A stretch of 64,000 nucleotides of DNA. Origin: Neocallimastix lanati (nom. inval.). Taxonomy: Eukaryota; Neocallimastigomycota; Neocallimastigomycetes; Neocallimastigales; Neocallimastigaceae. The notes beneath the pieces are model-generated. The model was not told where the DNA came from and made no database searches. It worked only from the letters and a program-made list of their open reading frames with translations. The stretch spans positions 854,501 to 918,500 of the forward strand of contig JACVTC010000047.1 of the NCBI GenBank assembly GCA_016946835.1. Reading direction: 5' to 3'. Shown here in pieces: positions 46,258 through 59,174 of the stretch. How positions within the stretch are numbered: the first letter of the stretch is position 1; each line of letters opens with the position of its first letter. The position numbers and the translations under genes are program-made.

Positions 46258-47807
46258 TCTTCCTATAGTAGTATTTTCTACATTTCTATGATGAAATCGT
46301 CAAAGTATATGAGCTTGGGTCTAGAAATATTTTTTTTTTGTTAATGGATCTGAGTTAGAATTAATGAAAATTAATTTAATTTCATTTTTTATAATTTCAT
46401 CTTGAACATATTTGTAATATATGTCCACTGTCCTTTTTTAATTTCATTTTAAGTTATATCCTTACATAGTATATTATCTTTTCTAATATTAATTCTAATA
46501 TATTAGATGAATAATTCATTTACTAATCCTTTTAACCATATAGCTTGTTTCGTACATTCTATTAAGCTTGAGTATTCAGTACCTGAAGTTGATAAGACTA
46601 TATTTTCCTGAGTAATTGATTTCCATGATATTGGACTATTTCCTAATACGAAGATTCTTCTAATTATAAATTAATACATGGTAATTTAGTTATTTTAGTA
46701 TTGTTTATATTATAGTTGGTTAACATTTTTTCAATATAATTTTTTTAATTAATTTTGTAGTTCCTATTTGTTCTATATTAATTCCATTGATTTTATTTGT
46801 ACTTTTATTTGTGAAAACTTTGTATTTATGTTTTATCTTTGTCAAAATTTTTGCAGTTCTTTTATTCTTTCCTGCGATTAATATATCATCAATACAGAAT
46901 GCTTGTAATAAGCATAATTTATTATTTTATATTTACCAAATAAACAATTATCTGTATTATACTGAATTAACCTAATTTTCTTAAAAAAATCAGATATTTT
47001 GTATAATTATTGTCTTCTATTTTGTTTAAGTTCAAGAGAGCTTTTTACAATAATTCAAATTTTTTGAAATTGAAGTTTTTATCATTGACTGGAGTTTGAA
47101 CATAAATTTTATTATCTAGATGTTTTCTATTTTGTTTAAGTCCATAGAGAGCCTTTTGTAATAATCCATATTTTCTGTAACTGAAGTTTTTATCACTGGT
47201 TAGAATTTTATCACAAATTTTCTCATCTAGATTAATATTCAAGTATGCAGCTATAACATCGATTTATCTTAAATATCATTTATATATTGATGCAATAGCA
47301 ATGGTTAGTCTAACACTATCCTTTCTATCGTAGGAATAGGTACAAATGTAATCAATTCCTTTAATTTGGCGTATATCTCTGACGACTAATCTTGCTTTAC
47401 TTTATATATTCCATTATCTTTAATAGTAAAAACTCATTTAATATCGAGTAGTTTAATACCTTTTGGAATATATTTGTTTTTCACAATTTTCATAACATAT
47501 TTTCCATATAAATCTTGTTATTCTTTATTTATTGCATCTTTCTAATTATCTCATTTTCTGAATTAATTCATTACTTATTCAAAAGTCTTTGTTATTATTG
47601 TATTAATACTATTAATTCTATTTCTTTTACTATTTTCATTTTCATCATCTGAATTTATTTTCCTTAATTTTTTTTACTTTATTAATTTTGTTATCATTTT
47701 TGTTTATTTGTTTATAGATAATTTTTATTTTTTAGTTTAATATTTAGTTTGTATCATTTTCTTTAGTTTTTCTTGATTTTCTTTCTTTTATCTAAAGATG
47801 TCTTCAG

Positions 47808-47841
<34 letters not shown>

Positions 47842-50800
47842 AGAGTTATTTAATTTTAATATTTCATATATTTTCATTATTTTCTAAATTTAATTTTTCA
47901 TCCTTCGTAATGACCATATTTTTATTATTATTATTATTATTATTTTATTTCCAGTAAGTTTCTGGTTTATAATTTTATATTGTTAAGGTTTGATTTAGAT
48001 AAATTCTTATAATTATTAAGATTTGATATTTTAATTTATTCGAATTTTTATTAATAAATTTTTTTTTTTTTTTTTTTTTTTTTTTACATTTTTGTTCAAA
48101 AAATTATTCTTTGTGATTTTGAGTATTTCTTTTTGACTTTCAACTAATTTTTAATCTGATTTTATTTCAATTTCGGAGAATTAATTATTTGTAATTCTGG
48201 ATTTCATTATTTTCATTATTTTTGAAATTATGATTTTTATTAATTTTATCTTTATTAATTTTTTTTTCTGAATTATTATATAATATATTTTCATTATTGC
48301 ATTCATCCATTAAATCTGTATTAATTTTATTTTGTTCTTTTTCAAACCAATATGATAAATTATGATAAATCGATTGACTAAATTGATATTGTAAGTACTT
48401 TTTCAATTTGTTTATCTGAAAGATTTGAGAATTAAAAAAAATGTGCCTAGTGAGCTTAATGAACTTTCATTGAAGTTTGCATTATTAATAATTATTATTG
48501 ATTTTGAAGTGATGTCGAGATAACCAAGGAAAACCGGAAAAATATCTTAAGAAAATACCTGGTTTTGTATTATTTTCAAAATTTCCCTGTTTGTATCTAT
48601 TAAGAAAAAAATACTTTGTATACAAAACTTAAAGTTTAGACATACAAATTTTCTTATTGAAAAATATTTCGTTCAGAATTTTAAAATTAATTCCCTGATG
48701 AGGATTTAAATTTTACAATGTACATGTATATTAAATAACTTCTTCCCACGAGATAATGTAGCAGCACTGAGTAATATTTTGGTGTATTTATTGAATGTTT
48801 GATTAAATATTGTAATAGTAATGTATTCTTGTTTGTTTTGTTGAATGATTTTTTCTTGAGTTTTATTAATTTTGTAATTTTCACAATTTATATATATATA
48901 TATTTTTTAATGTTTCTATTTCCTAAAAAATTTTGAAGATTTTGATTGTAATAATGATCAGATTTAGTATGCCATAATTTTAGATCAATATTATTTATAT
49001 TATAATCTATATATTTTATTAGGTTTATGTTTAAAATAAAAAAGTTTTCATCATTTGTATAAATTATTGTAATTAATTTATTATTTTTAAATATTTGGAG
49101 TCTTTCTTTATCGTTGAACATTTCAATTACTATTTTAAAACCCCTTTTTACATAGGGAATGAGTGGAAATTAAATTATTTTGTATGTTTGGAGCATAAAA
49201 ACCTTTCTCCAATAGGGAAAATTATTATTATATATTCCTTTATACATACCCCTTTATATGTAAATTCTATCAGATTGTCCATTTGGATATGTAATACCTC
49301 TATTTGAAACTTCTTCAATGTTTGATAGTGTTTTTATATTTTTGGATAAGTTATTTCCTGTTCCATTATCATTGATTCATGACTTTTTGTTATTATCTTC
49401 TTTATCATTATTTTCTTCTTTTAAGATTTCGGCCGTTTATTTTATTTACATTTATATTCTTAGGAGTTATTGAATTGTTATTATTATTGTCTTCTATTGT
49501 GAAAAGTTGGTTACACAATAGGTTAGTAACACTTATAATAAGTAATTTATTTTTATAAAAAAATTGTTTTATTAATTTATTAAATATAAAATATTATTTA
49601 TTATTAATTAGTTTCATAATTTTTTATTATCTAATTAATTAACTAATAAAAGCATAAAGAAAAAATATTTTTTGTTATGAAATTTACACATATTTATACT
49701 TTTTCGGAAAAATTGTTTCTGGAAAAGTTTGGTTTGATGAAAGTTTGAGAAATTGAGATATCTTTCTTAAAAATGAATCTTATAGAAAAAATAATATAAA
49801 TAATTATTAAAATAGAATTATCGAGTTTCATTCGGTTATAAAAACTTAACTGAAGAAATTCTAGTATTTTCTACATTAGTCTAATTACATTGAAATTATT
49901 ATAGATTGGGAAATGGTGTGAGTCCAATCCAGAGTGTTCGACATGACGGTCATGGTGTTTACTATCAGGTCATGGTAATTCTTTTACTAACTTTAGATTT
50001 CGTTACATTTATAATATTAGTTGTTATATTGAAAAAGAAGTTGAATGATAGATCTGAATCTGAATTGTTTTGTTCTTCATAATAAACGTTATAAGATTTG
50101 AAGTTTCTTTTACTATCTTTCCTACCTAAAGGTGTTATTTTGTTTTTATTTTTATTTCTTGGTTTATTACCTTTATTTTTCTTTTCTACCCTATAGTATG
50201 ACCATTGTAATGGCAATAGTGATAGTATTAATTTGGATTTATTTCTTTATTGAAATTATATGGAAATTTCTCATTTTGGACCCTATTTTATCTTTGTTGA
50301 TATACTTCTTCCTTGATATCTAACCTTTTAATAATTTTTGCTTTTCTTGATTATGATATTTAGTTTTGAAATGTCTTCTTTTAAAATCCTTAATTGCATT
50401 TTCAACATATCGAAATGTGAATGAGTATATAATTCCGACTTTATTTAATTCTTTTAAAAAATATAATACTTTTGTATCTTCACTCATTTCTAATTTATTT
50501 TGTGATTTTGCCTCCTTATTATATTCTGTAAATAACTAATTAAGGTAATCTTTATATAGCTTAAAGTCATCGTTTTCAGTTTCTAATTTCTTTATTTTTA
50601 TTGTGATTTCAATAGGTCTGTTTCGGAAAATCTATACTTTAATTTTTTCATCATTAACTATGTATTTGTACAGTTATTTAATGGATTTTTTTAATATTCG
50701 TCGAAGCTGCTCAATATTATAATCCTAACGGTACAACCATAGTTTGAACGATTTTTATTGATGTTTATATCTTTAATATTTTTTTGACATATAATTCCTT

Positions 50801-51117
50801 AATTCTAGGAATAATTTTAATTCTGAACACCATTTATGAGAGTTTTCATTTGAAATTTTATAATTTTGAATATGAAAATTATTAATTATATTTGTTTGAA
50901 TATTTGGAGGTTCTACTGCAACAAGGAAATCATTCATTGTTGTGTTTGATGTAATTGTTGCCTTTGTTGAAGATTTTTGAAGATCTACCTATGATTGTTG
51001 AATTTTCTGATTTAGTCATTTTAATGTGACTGTTAGTATTTCTTTATTTTAATATTTAGTGAATGTTTAAAATTTAATATATTGAATTGTGATATTAACA
51101 AATGTTAATGAATTATT

Positions 51118-51132
51118 GAGTCAGTGTGACTC
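51118..51132 (-). other. Candidate primer-binding area with perfect palindrome
   Basis: GAGTCAGTGTGACTC is a perfect 6-bp inverted repeat around GTG. It lies six bases inside the 5' LTR edge, where the primer-binding site of an LTR retrotransposon is expected. The sequence does not match the usual initiator-Met tRNA 3' end, so the primer is not identified. Confidence 0.4.
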
Positions 51133-51138
51133 TTAATC

Positions 51139-51377
51139 TGTTAAATATAATAATTAAAATTAGAATTAATGTTTATACTTAATATTTTATTATGTATTTA
51201 TTTATTTATTATATTACTTTTACATTAAGAAAGACCTAATCATTTAAGAATATTTAATTATATGTTATAATCATTTTTCTATATTCTAACATGGTATGAT
51301 ATTATTTAAATAATTAACATTTGTAAAAGATAGTATAATGTACAAAGTAATTAAACAAATAATTATGGTAATTAACA
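51139..51377 (-). repeat. 5' LTR of the second copia element
   Basis: About 239 bp, from TGTTAATTA to TTTAACA on the element strand, with the internal ATTCTTAAATGATTAGGTCTT stretch that aligns to the LTR at 4584-4838. It differs visibly from the 3' LTR of the same element, indicating an old insertion. Confidence 0.75.
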
Positions 51378-51817
51378 TATACAATATTATATATATCATT
51401 AAATACAAAACATTCTTTTTTTGTTAATTAAAAGTATTTTATTATATGTTAATTATATTAATTATATTTTTTAATATTTTATTATTAATAAACTTTTTTA
51501 TTGAAACGTTTTATAAAATTAATATTTTTAATTTTAATTTTTAATTTTAATTTTTTCTATTGTTATTTTTTTTTTTTTTTAAATACATCAAAATAGTAAT
51601 AATAAATATTTAAATTTTTGGTAAGAATTGGTAAAACTCATTTTATATATATTTAAAAAGTTATATTCCACATGATTAATACGGGATCATATTTTATGAA
51701 TATTAAATTATTCTTGACTTTTTAATTGTTAAAATTTGTAAGAACAATTTTAAGACCAAAATTTTGAATAATCGAAATTTCTTTTTTTGTATTAAAAATT
51801 TATAAATATAAATAGTT

Positions 51818-52157
<340 letters not shown>

Positions 52158-52644
52158 TTATTAAGTTATATTTACATTACATTAATATTTACTTTCATCT
52201 ATTATAATCTAAAAATTACTGAATAATAAAAATATTGAATCGTATTACGTTCATGTTCATTATCTATTTTTTATATTACAATTTTTAATTTTGCCTTTAT
52301 TATTCCTATTGAATTAGATTGTATAGAGTATTTGGAGTTAATGATGATTTTTTTTTTTTTTTTTTATATTTAAATTAATACTTAATTCTTTGATTTATTT
52401 TATAATAATAATATTATTATTATTAATTATTTTGAATATATTCTCTCAATATACCAATTGATTTTTATATACATTTCTTGATAATGAAGTAAAATATAAT
52501 AATTTGTTTTTAAACAAATTAAACTAGCTTTTTTTGGAAATATTAATTCATCTATTCAATTAATATATATATATATTTATTTTATAATAAAATATATCAT
52601 TAATTACTATTTATAAATTCTTTTTTTTTAAATATTATTATTAA

Positions 52645-52694
<50 letters not shown>

Positions 52695-52984
52695 TAAATT
52701 TAATATGAACGAACAATTAGATTTATTTATATAAAATAATTTTATATATATTTCAAATAATAAGCAATATTATATTGAATAAAATTTAAAAATTGTTAAA
52801 TAAAAACTTTTATTAAGATAATCTTTTAGTTCTCATTATTTCATTATTTATTATATATATTTTATTTTGTTTATGTAATATGAAATAGTTTGATCTTTAA
52901 TAATATTACGAAAAAAAAATTTTATGTATACTTTTGAAATAACAACTTAAAGAAATTTTATTAAAATTCTAAATAAATAAATAT

Positions 52985-53306
52985 ATAATATAATATAATA
53001 TAATATAATATAATATAATATAATATAATATAATATAATATAATATAATATAATATAATATAATATAATATAATATAATATAATATAATATAATATAATA
53101 TAATATAATATAATATAATATAATATAATATAATATAATATAATATAATATAATATAATATAATATAATATAATATAATATAATATAATATAATATAATA
53201 TAATATAATATAATATAATATAATATAATATAATATAATATAATATAATATAATATAATATAATATAATATAATATAATATAATATAATATAATATAATA
53301 TAATAT
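52985..53306. repeat. (TAATA)n pentanucleotide microsatellite, about 64 units
   Basis: About 322 bp of perfect TAATA repeats with no visible interruption. It gives an open frame of Ile/Leu/Tyr repeats on the minus strand, which is an artefact of the period, not a gene. Confidence 0.97.
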
Positions 53307-53550
53307 ATAGATTAAACATTAATTTTGATTAACATAAAACCAAACAAAAACTTTTTATTACTCTAATACGGCGTATAAAAATATTAATTTATATTTCATT
53401 CTAGTTATTGTATTTTTTTGAATAATTATTTTGAAATATATTTATTATTGGTTTTATATATATACATAAAAATTTATATGATACTTAAAAAAAATAATAA
53501 ATATATGATTCATTTAATAAATCATAAAACAATAAAATATACTTATTTAT

Positions 53551-54004
53551 TTGAATTATAAGTCTTTTCAGTTTTTATTTTAGTGGTTAGTACTTGAAAT
53601 TAACGCATATAAGGTTTCTGGATTGTCCCCGCGACTACCACTTGAATTTATATAGGGTAATTGTCATCCTCCTAGGATGTTTTTTCCTATAAATGAAGTT
53701 GGTGTTTGCTCGCCATGGTAAGTATTCCTGTTGCTAGACTATATAATCGCTAGTTCATAGAGCACTTGATTTGTGAGAGGATTAGTGTAGTTCTTCTCCC
53801 CTTGATGATGGTTCAAGAAGTTAGAGTTAGCAGCGTATTGGAGATGTCTTTCATATTAGCCTTGCTAAGAAAGAAATTTAGGTTGACACCTAAACGGTGT
53901 AGCAAAGAATCCAATAGGAGACTGATATGTTTAAGGGTGAAATTGGAGGTCCTATTTTTCTCTCCTCTACTTAATCTTAGTCTAAATAAAAAAAATTGAA
54001 TTAT
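53551..54004. repeat. 9-bp direct repeats flanking the SINE-like element
   Basis: TTGAATTAT occurs at 53551-53559 and at 53996-54004, bracketing the element. The match is exact, but the sequence is AT-rich, so chance is not excluded. Confidence 0.6.
53560..53995 (+). mobile_element. SINE-like element with tRNA-like head, copy 2
   Basis: A roughly 435-bp GC-richer island. It opens with a tRNA-like stretch at about 53582-53643: TAGTGGTTAGTAC (A-box/D-arm like), an anticodon-arm-like TTAACGC loop (would read AAC, Val), TTCTGGATTGTCCCC (B-box/T-arm like) and an acceptor-like GCGACTACCACT. Downstream come GTTTTTTCC (53679-53687), GGTAAGTATT (53717-53726), CTATATAATCGCTAGTTCA (53739-53757) and TGAGAGGATTAGTGT (53774-53788), all shared in order with the island at 44740-45199. 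The island ends in an A-rich tail (AAATAAAAAAAA). An exact 9-bp direct repeat, TTGAATTAT, lies just outside both ends (53551-53559 and 53996-54004), as expected for a target-site duplication. No protein-coding frame of note. Confidence 0.6.
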
Positions 54005-54544
54005 TGTATAATGATAATATTTATCATTGTGATATATCATGATTTGTATTTATTATATAATATTAAATACATTAATAGAAATTGAAAGTTAGTTAATTAT
54101 TATTTATATTAATAATTATATTACCTTATTATTAATTAAATTATTAAATAAACGGTAGAATTTTTTTTTTTTTTTTGATGATAAATTGAAATTAATAAAT
54201 TAAAATTTTTAATGGTTTAAATGGAATTTATTATGATATTTAACAAATATTATTTATTTAAATAAAATAGTAAAATATTTTTAATTTTATCAATTAAACT
54301 AAATACCAACATTGATTTAGAAATAGTATTCCTCTATATATAATATATATATTAATAAAAAAAATTATTAAGTATATATATTCTTATTTTTTAAATCAAT
54401 TATAAATGAGAAAATAAAAAAAAAAAAAAAAAAAACAATCAAATCTATCTTTAAATTAGAAAACTGTATAAATTTAACTAATTAAAAAATATAGGATAAA
54501 TTAGGGTTAATTTTTCATTTATATAAATATTTCAAATACGAAAA

Positions 54545-54627
<83 letters not shown>

Positions 54628-55079
54628 ATGATTAATTAATTAAAAATAATAATAATAATTTAATAAATTACCAAAATTATGAATATCTTTATAAAAAAAG
54701 AAAATACAGGTACAAGAAATTTTTTTAAAAAATAATAAAGAATATTATTTATTAAAAACCGAAATATATATGAATATGAAAATGGAGAATAATGAAAAAT
54801 ATTGAATAATAAAAATAAATATAATAATAAAAGAAATAAAAATAATGAATGAATGAATGAATGAATAAATAAATAAATAGATAAATATATAAATAAATAA
54901 ATAAATAAATATATATATATATTTATATAAATTGAAGGTTCTTAATAAAAAATAGGTCATTATGTCGTTATTTTATTAATTTTATTAATTAATTCATATA
55001 TTATTTTGATAATATAGTAATTAACTAAAAGATATCATTTTATTTTTATTTTTTATTTAATTTTTTTTTTCAATAAATT

Positions 55080-55118
<39 letters not shown>

Positions 55119-55352
55119 TAGATAATGACTAATCAAGATTATGAATTTTTTTTTTTATAAAGGTAATATTAAATTTTTATGATTGATAGTAGAATATTTA
55201 AAATACAACTATATACTTTTATTTAGTTACATTCGTTAATAATATATAAACTAATATATTAATAGTTATTTAATAGTATAATTATTAATAAATAATAAAA
55301 AATAAAAATAAATATCAAGAGATAATATATTTTTTATTTTAAAAAAATACTT

Positions 55353-55423
<71 letters not shown>

Positions 55424-55753
55424 AGTATTAATAGAATTTCATTTTAAATTTTAAAATTATATATATATATATATAATTTAATTATATACAAATTAAGAAA
55501 TTTTTTAATAAATTACAAACAAATTTTCATTTTTGATTATGATTTAAAATATGGACTATTAAATTAATTTTACTGATAATTAATATAAATATTTAGAATA
55601 ACTTTAAATATATATAAAGTTAGATATTTTTCTTTCATTTTCGTTCTAATTTTTTATTTCATTTTATTTTAAATTATAATTTTTATTATTTATTATATCT
55701 TTATAACAAATTAAAAATAACTTGAAAATTTATATTTAATTATTATAATAGTT
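54005..55753. other. AT-rich region upstream of the LRR gene
   Basis: No gene. It contains an (AAAT)n array at 54541-54628, a related AATG/AAAT cluster near 54843-54908, T-tracts near 55083-55117 and 55390-55421, and a (TA)n run near 55357-55389. The LRR gene promoter should lie at its right end but nothing specific can be seen. Confidence 0.8.
54541..54628. repeat. (AAAT)n microsatellite, about 22 units
   Basis: Perfect AAAT/ATAA tetranucleotide repeats over about 88 bp. Confidence 0.95.
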
Positions 55754-56167
55754 ATGAAAATAAAAAATTTTTACATATTAATATTTCATATATTTGTATT
55801 ATACATTTCATTTTCTAGTGCTGAAATTGAATGTGATATTATTCAAAATTATATAAAAGCAATTTCAAATAACGCTTCCTTTCGATGTGACGCTGAGAAT
55901 AATATCCAATCAATGTTAGTTAATATAATATTATTATGTTAATAAAAATTTTAATATATTTCTTAATTTAATAAAATTATATAAAATTAATTTATTTATT
56001 AGTATAATAAAGGATTCCACAATGACTCAAGAAAATTTTAATTATTTATTATCTTTTTCAAATCTTCGTTCAATGTAATATACTAAATTTTATATTTAAA
56101 ATTTAAAAAATATATAATTATAGCCTTTTGAAATTAATATTGATTTTAATTTAATCTCTGCCTTATA

Positions 56168-56201
<34 letters not shown>

Positions 56202-59174
56202 TTTTTAAAAGTGAATTTCAATCAGTTGTAATAAATAGTCAACTTCCAGTTAATATAGATATACTAACAAATCTTGAACAATTGTAAGTATATATGATTA
56301 CTATTTAATTCTAAAATTCTTATATTTTAATTTTTTATATATTAAAACAACAATAAAAGAGTTATTGAGAATTGTGGAATTGTAGGTGAAATTCCAGTTA
56401 CCATAAATAATTTAGTAAATCTTAAGTACATGTAAATATATATGTAAATTTAAATATAATTTTTTAAATTATATGCAAAAAAAAAAAAAAAAAAAAAAGT
56501 AATTTAATATAATTAAAATCTTTTATATTAATTATGAAATTTAATTAAAAATTTATTTGAATTTTAAAATTTCTAGTAATTTAAGTAATAATCATATTAA
56601 AGGTCCTTTACCAGATATGAGTAAATTAAATAATCTTATAGAATTGTATAGTACATTTTATTATAATTAATATATATATAAAATTATAAATATATTAAAA
56701 TTTTTACCATTTATATAATCAAATAATTATATAATATATTAAATATATATGTATATATTGTAATTTTTCGTTGCTTTGTAGGGAAGCCCCAAATAATGAA
56801 ATTAGTGGTGAAATACCAGAAAGTCTTTCATTGCTATCTAATCTTAGAATATTGTGAATATTATTACTATTAAATACATAATATGTCTACTTTTTATTTT
56901 TTATACTCATTAGTTATATAATATATAATAATTGTAGATCACTTGGAAATAATAAATTATCTGGTGCTATTCCATCAAGTATAGGTAATATGAAATCTTT
57001 AGAATTTTTATCTTTTGCTAATAATACTCTCAGTGGAAGTATACCTTCATCAATCGAAAATTTATCTAATTTAGGTAGTATGTATGTAAAATTTTAATAC
57101 AATTTTCATGTATTATTGTTATATATATATATTTATATAATTATCATTAGAAATCTTTAATTATTAATTACTGATAATAATAATTATTATTTTTTTCTAA
57201 TTTAACTCTTAATTACTTATTATAGTAATTTAAGTGAAAATCAATTAACTGGTTCTATTAGTAATTCATTTTCAAAATTAAATAATGTTTTTGCGATGTA
57301 AATATAAAGCTTTAATTTAGATATTATTATAGAAATATAATAATAATAATAATAACAATAATTAAAATAATATATAAATATATAATATATAATATATATA
57401 AATATATATTTAAATTTCAGATATTTAAATTCAAACAAGTTTTCTGGAGAGATTCCAGAATTTCTTGGAAATCTTTTATATTTGACTTCTTTGTAAGTAA
57501 AAGAATATAATTTATAAAGTTGTATGATATTGATTATAATGAATATAATGAAATAATGAATACTAGTGTTATGTTAAATATATATAATTTTATAATCATT
57601 AATTAATATTAATTATATATGCATTTTGTTACCATAATAGAAATTTAAGTGATAATAATTTTAGTGGTGTTATACCAGATTCATTGAAAAATTTAAGTAG
57701 TGTCTCAGTTTTGTAAGTTAATAATAATTATATTATTATAATTATTAGAGATGAAATGTTAAATTAACTACTAAATATATTATATTAATGTATTACATTA
57801 CTATATATATATAGATTATTAAATAATAATCCTATGCTTCAAGGTGAAATCAGTAATAGTTCAACTTTAATGAATTGTAATTATGAAAATACACAGTTAT
57901 GCTTTACTGTAGATGGATATTATTGCAAAGGAAATGCACCAAAATGTACAAATACTACACAATTAAGTAAGGATGGTAAATGTGGTGAGGGTTTTGGTAT
58001 TTGTCAAATTGGCCAATGCTGTAGTAAGGACGGTATATGTGGAACTAGTGATGATTTTTGTGATACAAATAATGGATGTCAAGCTGATTTTGGAAAATGC
58101 GTTATATTAAGTGAATTTAAATCTACAATAACTACTTCATTTGAACCAACGAGTATAAACAATAATGAAATTAATATATCTTTTTCAGAGGAAACATATT
58201 CTAATAATTTATACAGTACTATAAATAATGATAATACAGCTACAGAAACTATAAATAATAATAATATTGCTACAGAAGCTATAAATAATAATAATACAGT
58301 TACACCAACTATAAATAATAATAATATGGCTACATCAACTATGAATAATAATGATACATCAATAGGAAATATAAATAATAATAGTACTGAAATAGCAACT
58401 TCAAATAATATAACCACATCAACTATAAATAATTATAGTACGAATATTGAAATTATAAATAATAATAGTATAGACAAAGCAACTCTAAATGCTGAAACTG
58501 ATAAAAATGCTACTTTATTATCTACAATTACATTTTCTTCTAGAGCTTCAAATAAAGTAACTATTAAAAAAACGATGACAAAAACAAAAGAAAGAGAAAC
58601 AAAAACCAATAATAATAGTGATATATCTAATTCAATTTCAGAAGCCACATCATTATTAAAAATTAAAGGAAGGTGTGGAAAAGGCTATGGTAAATGTTTA
58701 AATGATGAATGTTGTAGTAAATATGGATGGTGCGGAAAAGGTAATATTTATTGCTATGAAGGATGCCAATTAAAATTTGGTTATTGTAATACAGATTCCA
58801 AATTTTCTACAAAAACAGCTAATAATATAAGTATTACCTTAAATAATAATTCATTAAAATCATCTCCAACATTAACTAGTCAAGGAAGATGTGGAAGTAA
58901 ATATGGTCAGTGTTCAAAAGGTTTATGTTGTAGTAAGCATGGCTGGTGTGGGAAAAATGAAGATTACTGTGGTATTGGTTGTCAAAAAGTATTTGGTAAC
59001 TGTTCAAATGAAAAAGTTACTGAAAAGAATGTGATTAAAAAAAGATGTGGTGAAGAACATGGTAAATGTGAAAATAGTCAATGTTGTAGTAAACATGGCT
59101 TTTGTGGAACCACAAAATTATATTGTAGTTTATCGTCAGGTTGTCAAATTGCTTTTGGAAAATGCAATAAATAA
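55754..59174 (+). CDS. Secreted LRR protein with four type-1 chitin-binding domains
   Basis: Eleven exons: 55754-55914, 56003-56074, 56212-56283, 56360-56431, 56577-56645, 56782-56853, 56938-57081, 57226-57297, 57421-57492, 57641-57712, 57815-59174; 745 aa. Residues 1 to about 23 are a signal peptide. A Cys-containing cap is followed by about ten leucine-rich repeats of the extracellular 24-residue type (NLS-x-N-x-L-x-G-x-IP-x-S-x-x-x-L), each on its own exon of 69-72 bp, except that exon 7 (144 bp) holds two. All introns are in phase 2. The last exon carries a hevein-like chitin-binding domain (about 349-388, CGEGFG...CCSKDGICG), a long Asn/Thr-rich linker with decapeptide-like TINNNN repeats (about 400-540), and three more such domains (about 580-617, 652-689, 704-743), each with CCSK(Y/H)G(W/F)CG. 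No membrane helix follows, so it should be secreted or wall-bound through chitin. A role in wall structure or recognition is inferred. Confidence 0.92.

Larger units (their letters stand above)
46000..51377 (-). mobile_element. Decayed Ty1/copia retrotransposon with both LTRs
   Basis: A 5.4-kb element on the minus strand. From its 5' end: LTR (51377-51139), a gag start at ATG 51019 (MTKSENSTIIGRSSK, then a frameshift), a zinc-knuckle remnant at about 50215-50175 (YCHYNGHTIG), a protease remnant near 49370 (DNGTGNNLSKN in place of the usual DSG(A/T)G), integrase remnants in about 49200-48450, a Glu/Asn-rich spacer, reverse transcriptase at about 47250-46830 (DEKICDKILTSD, then LLQKALYGLKQNRK) with the catalytic box reading FCIDDILIAG instead of YVDD, RNase H remnant near 46570 (EYSSLIECTKQ), a short purine-rich tract and the second LTR (46257-46000). 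Stops and frameshifts run throughout, and one 60-residue segment with ALYGLKQ-like sequence is partly duplicated at 47030-47240. It is related to the element at 1500-4838, and flanks TATAT/TATAC could be a 5-bp target duplication with one change. Confidence 0.88.

Noticed and set aside
52969-53319. 116-codon Ile/Leu/Tyr open frame on the minus strand
   Set aside because: It is produced entirely by the TAATA microsatellite period.
53766-53999. 77-codon frame on the + strand and 75-codon frame on the minus strand within the second SINE-like island
   Set aside because: Both are short, have no domain, and lie in a sequence with SINE-like structure. The higher GC of the island lowers stop frequency.
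58079-58648. Antisense frames of 71 and 112 codons in the LRR/chitin gene
   Set aside because: Shadows of the Asn/Thr repeat linker on the coding strand.
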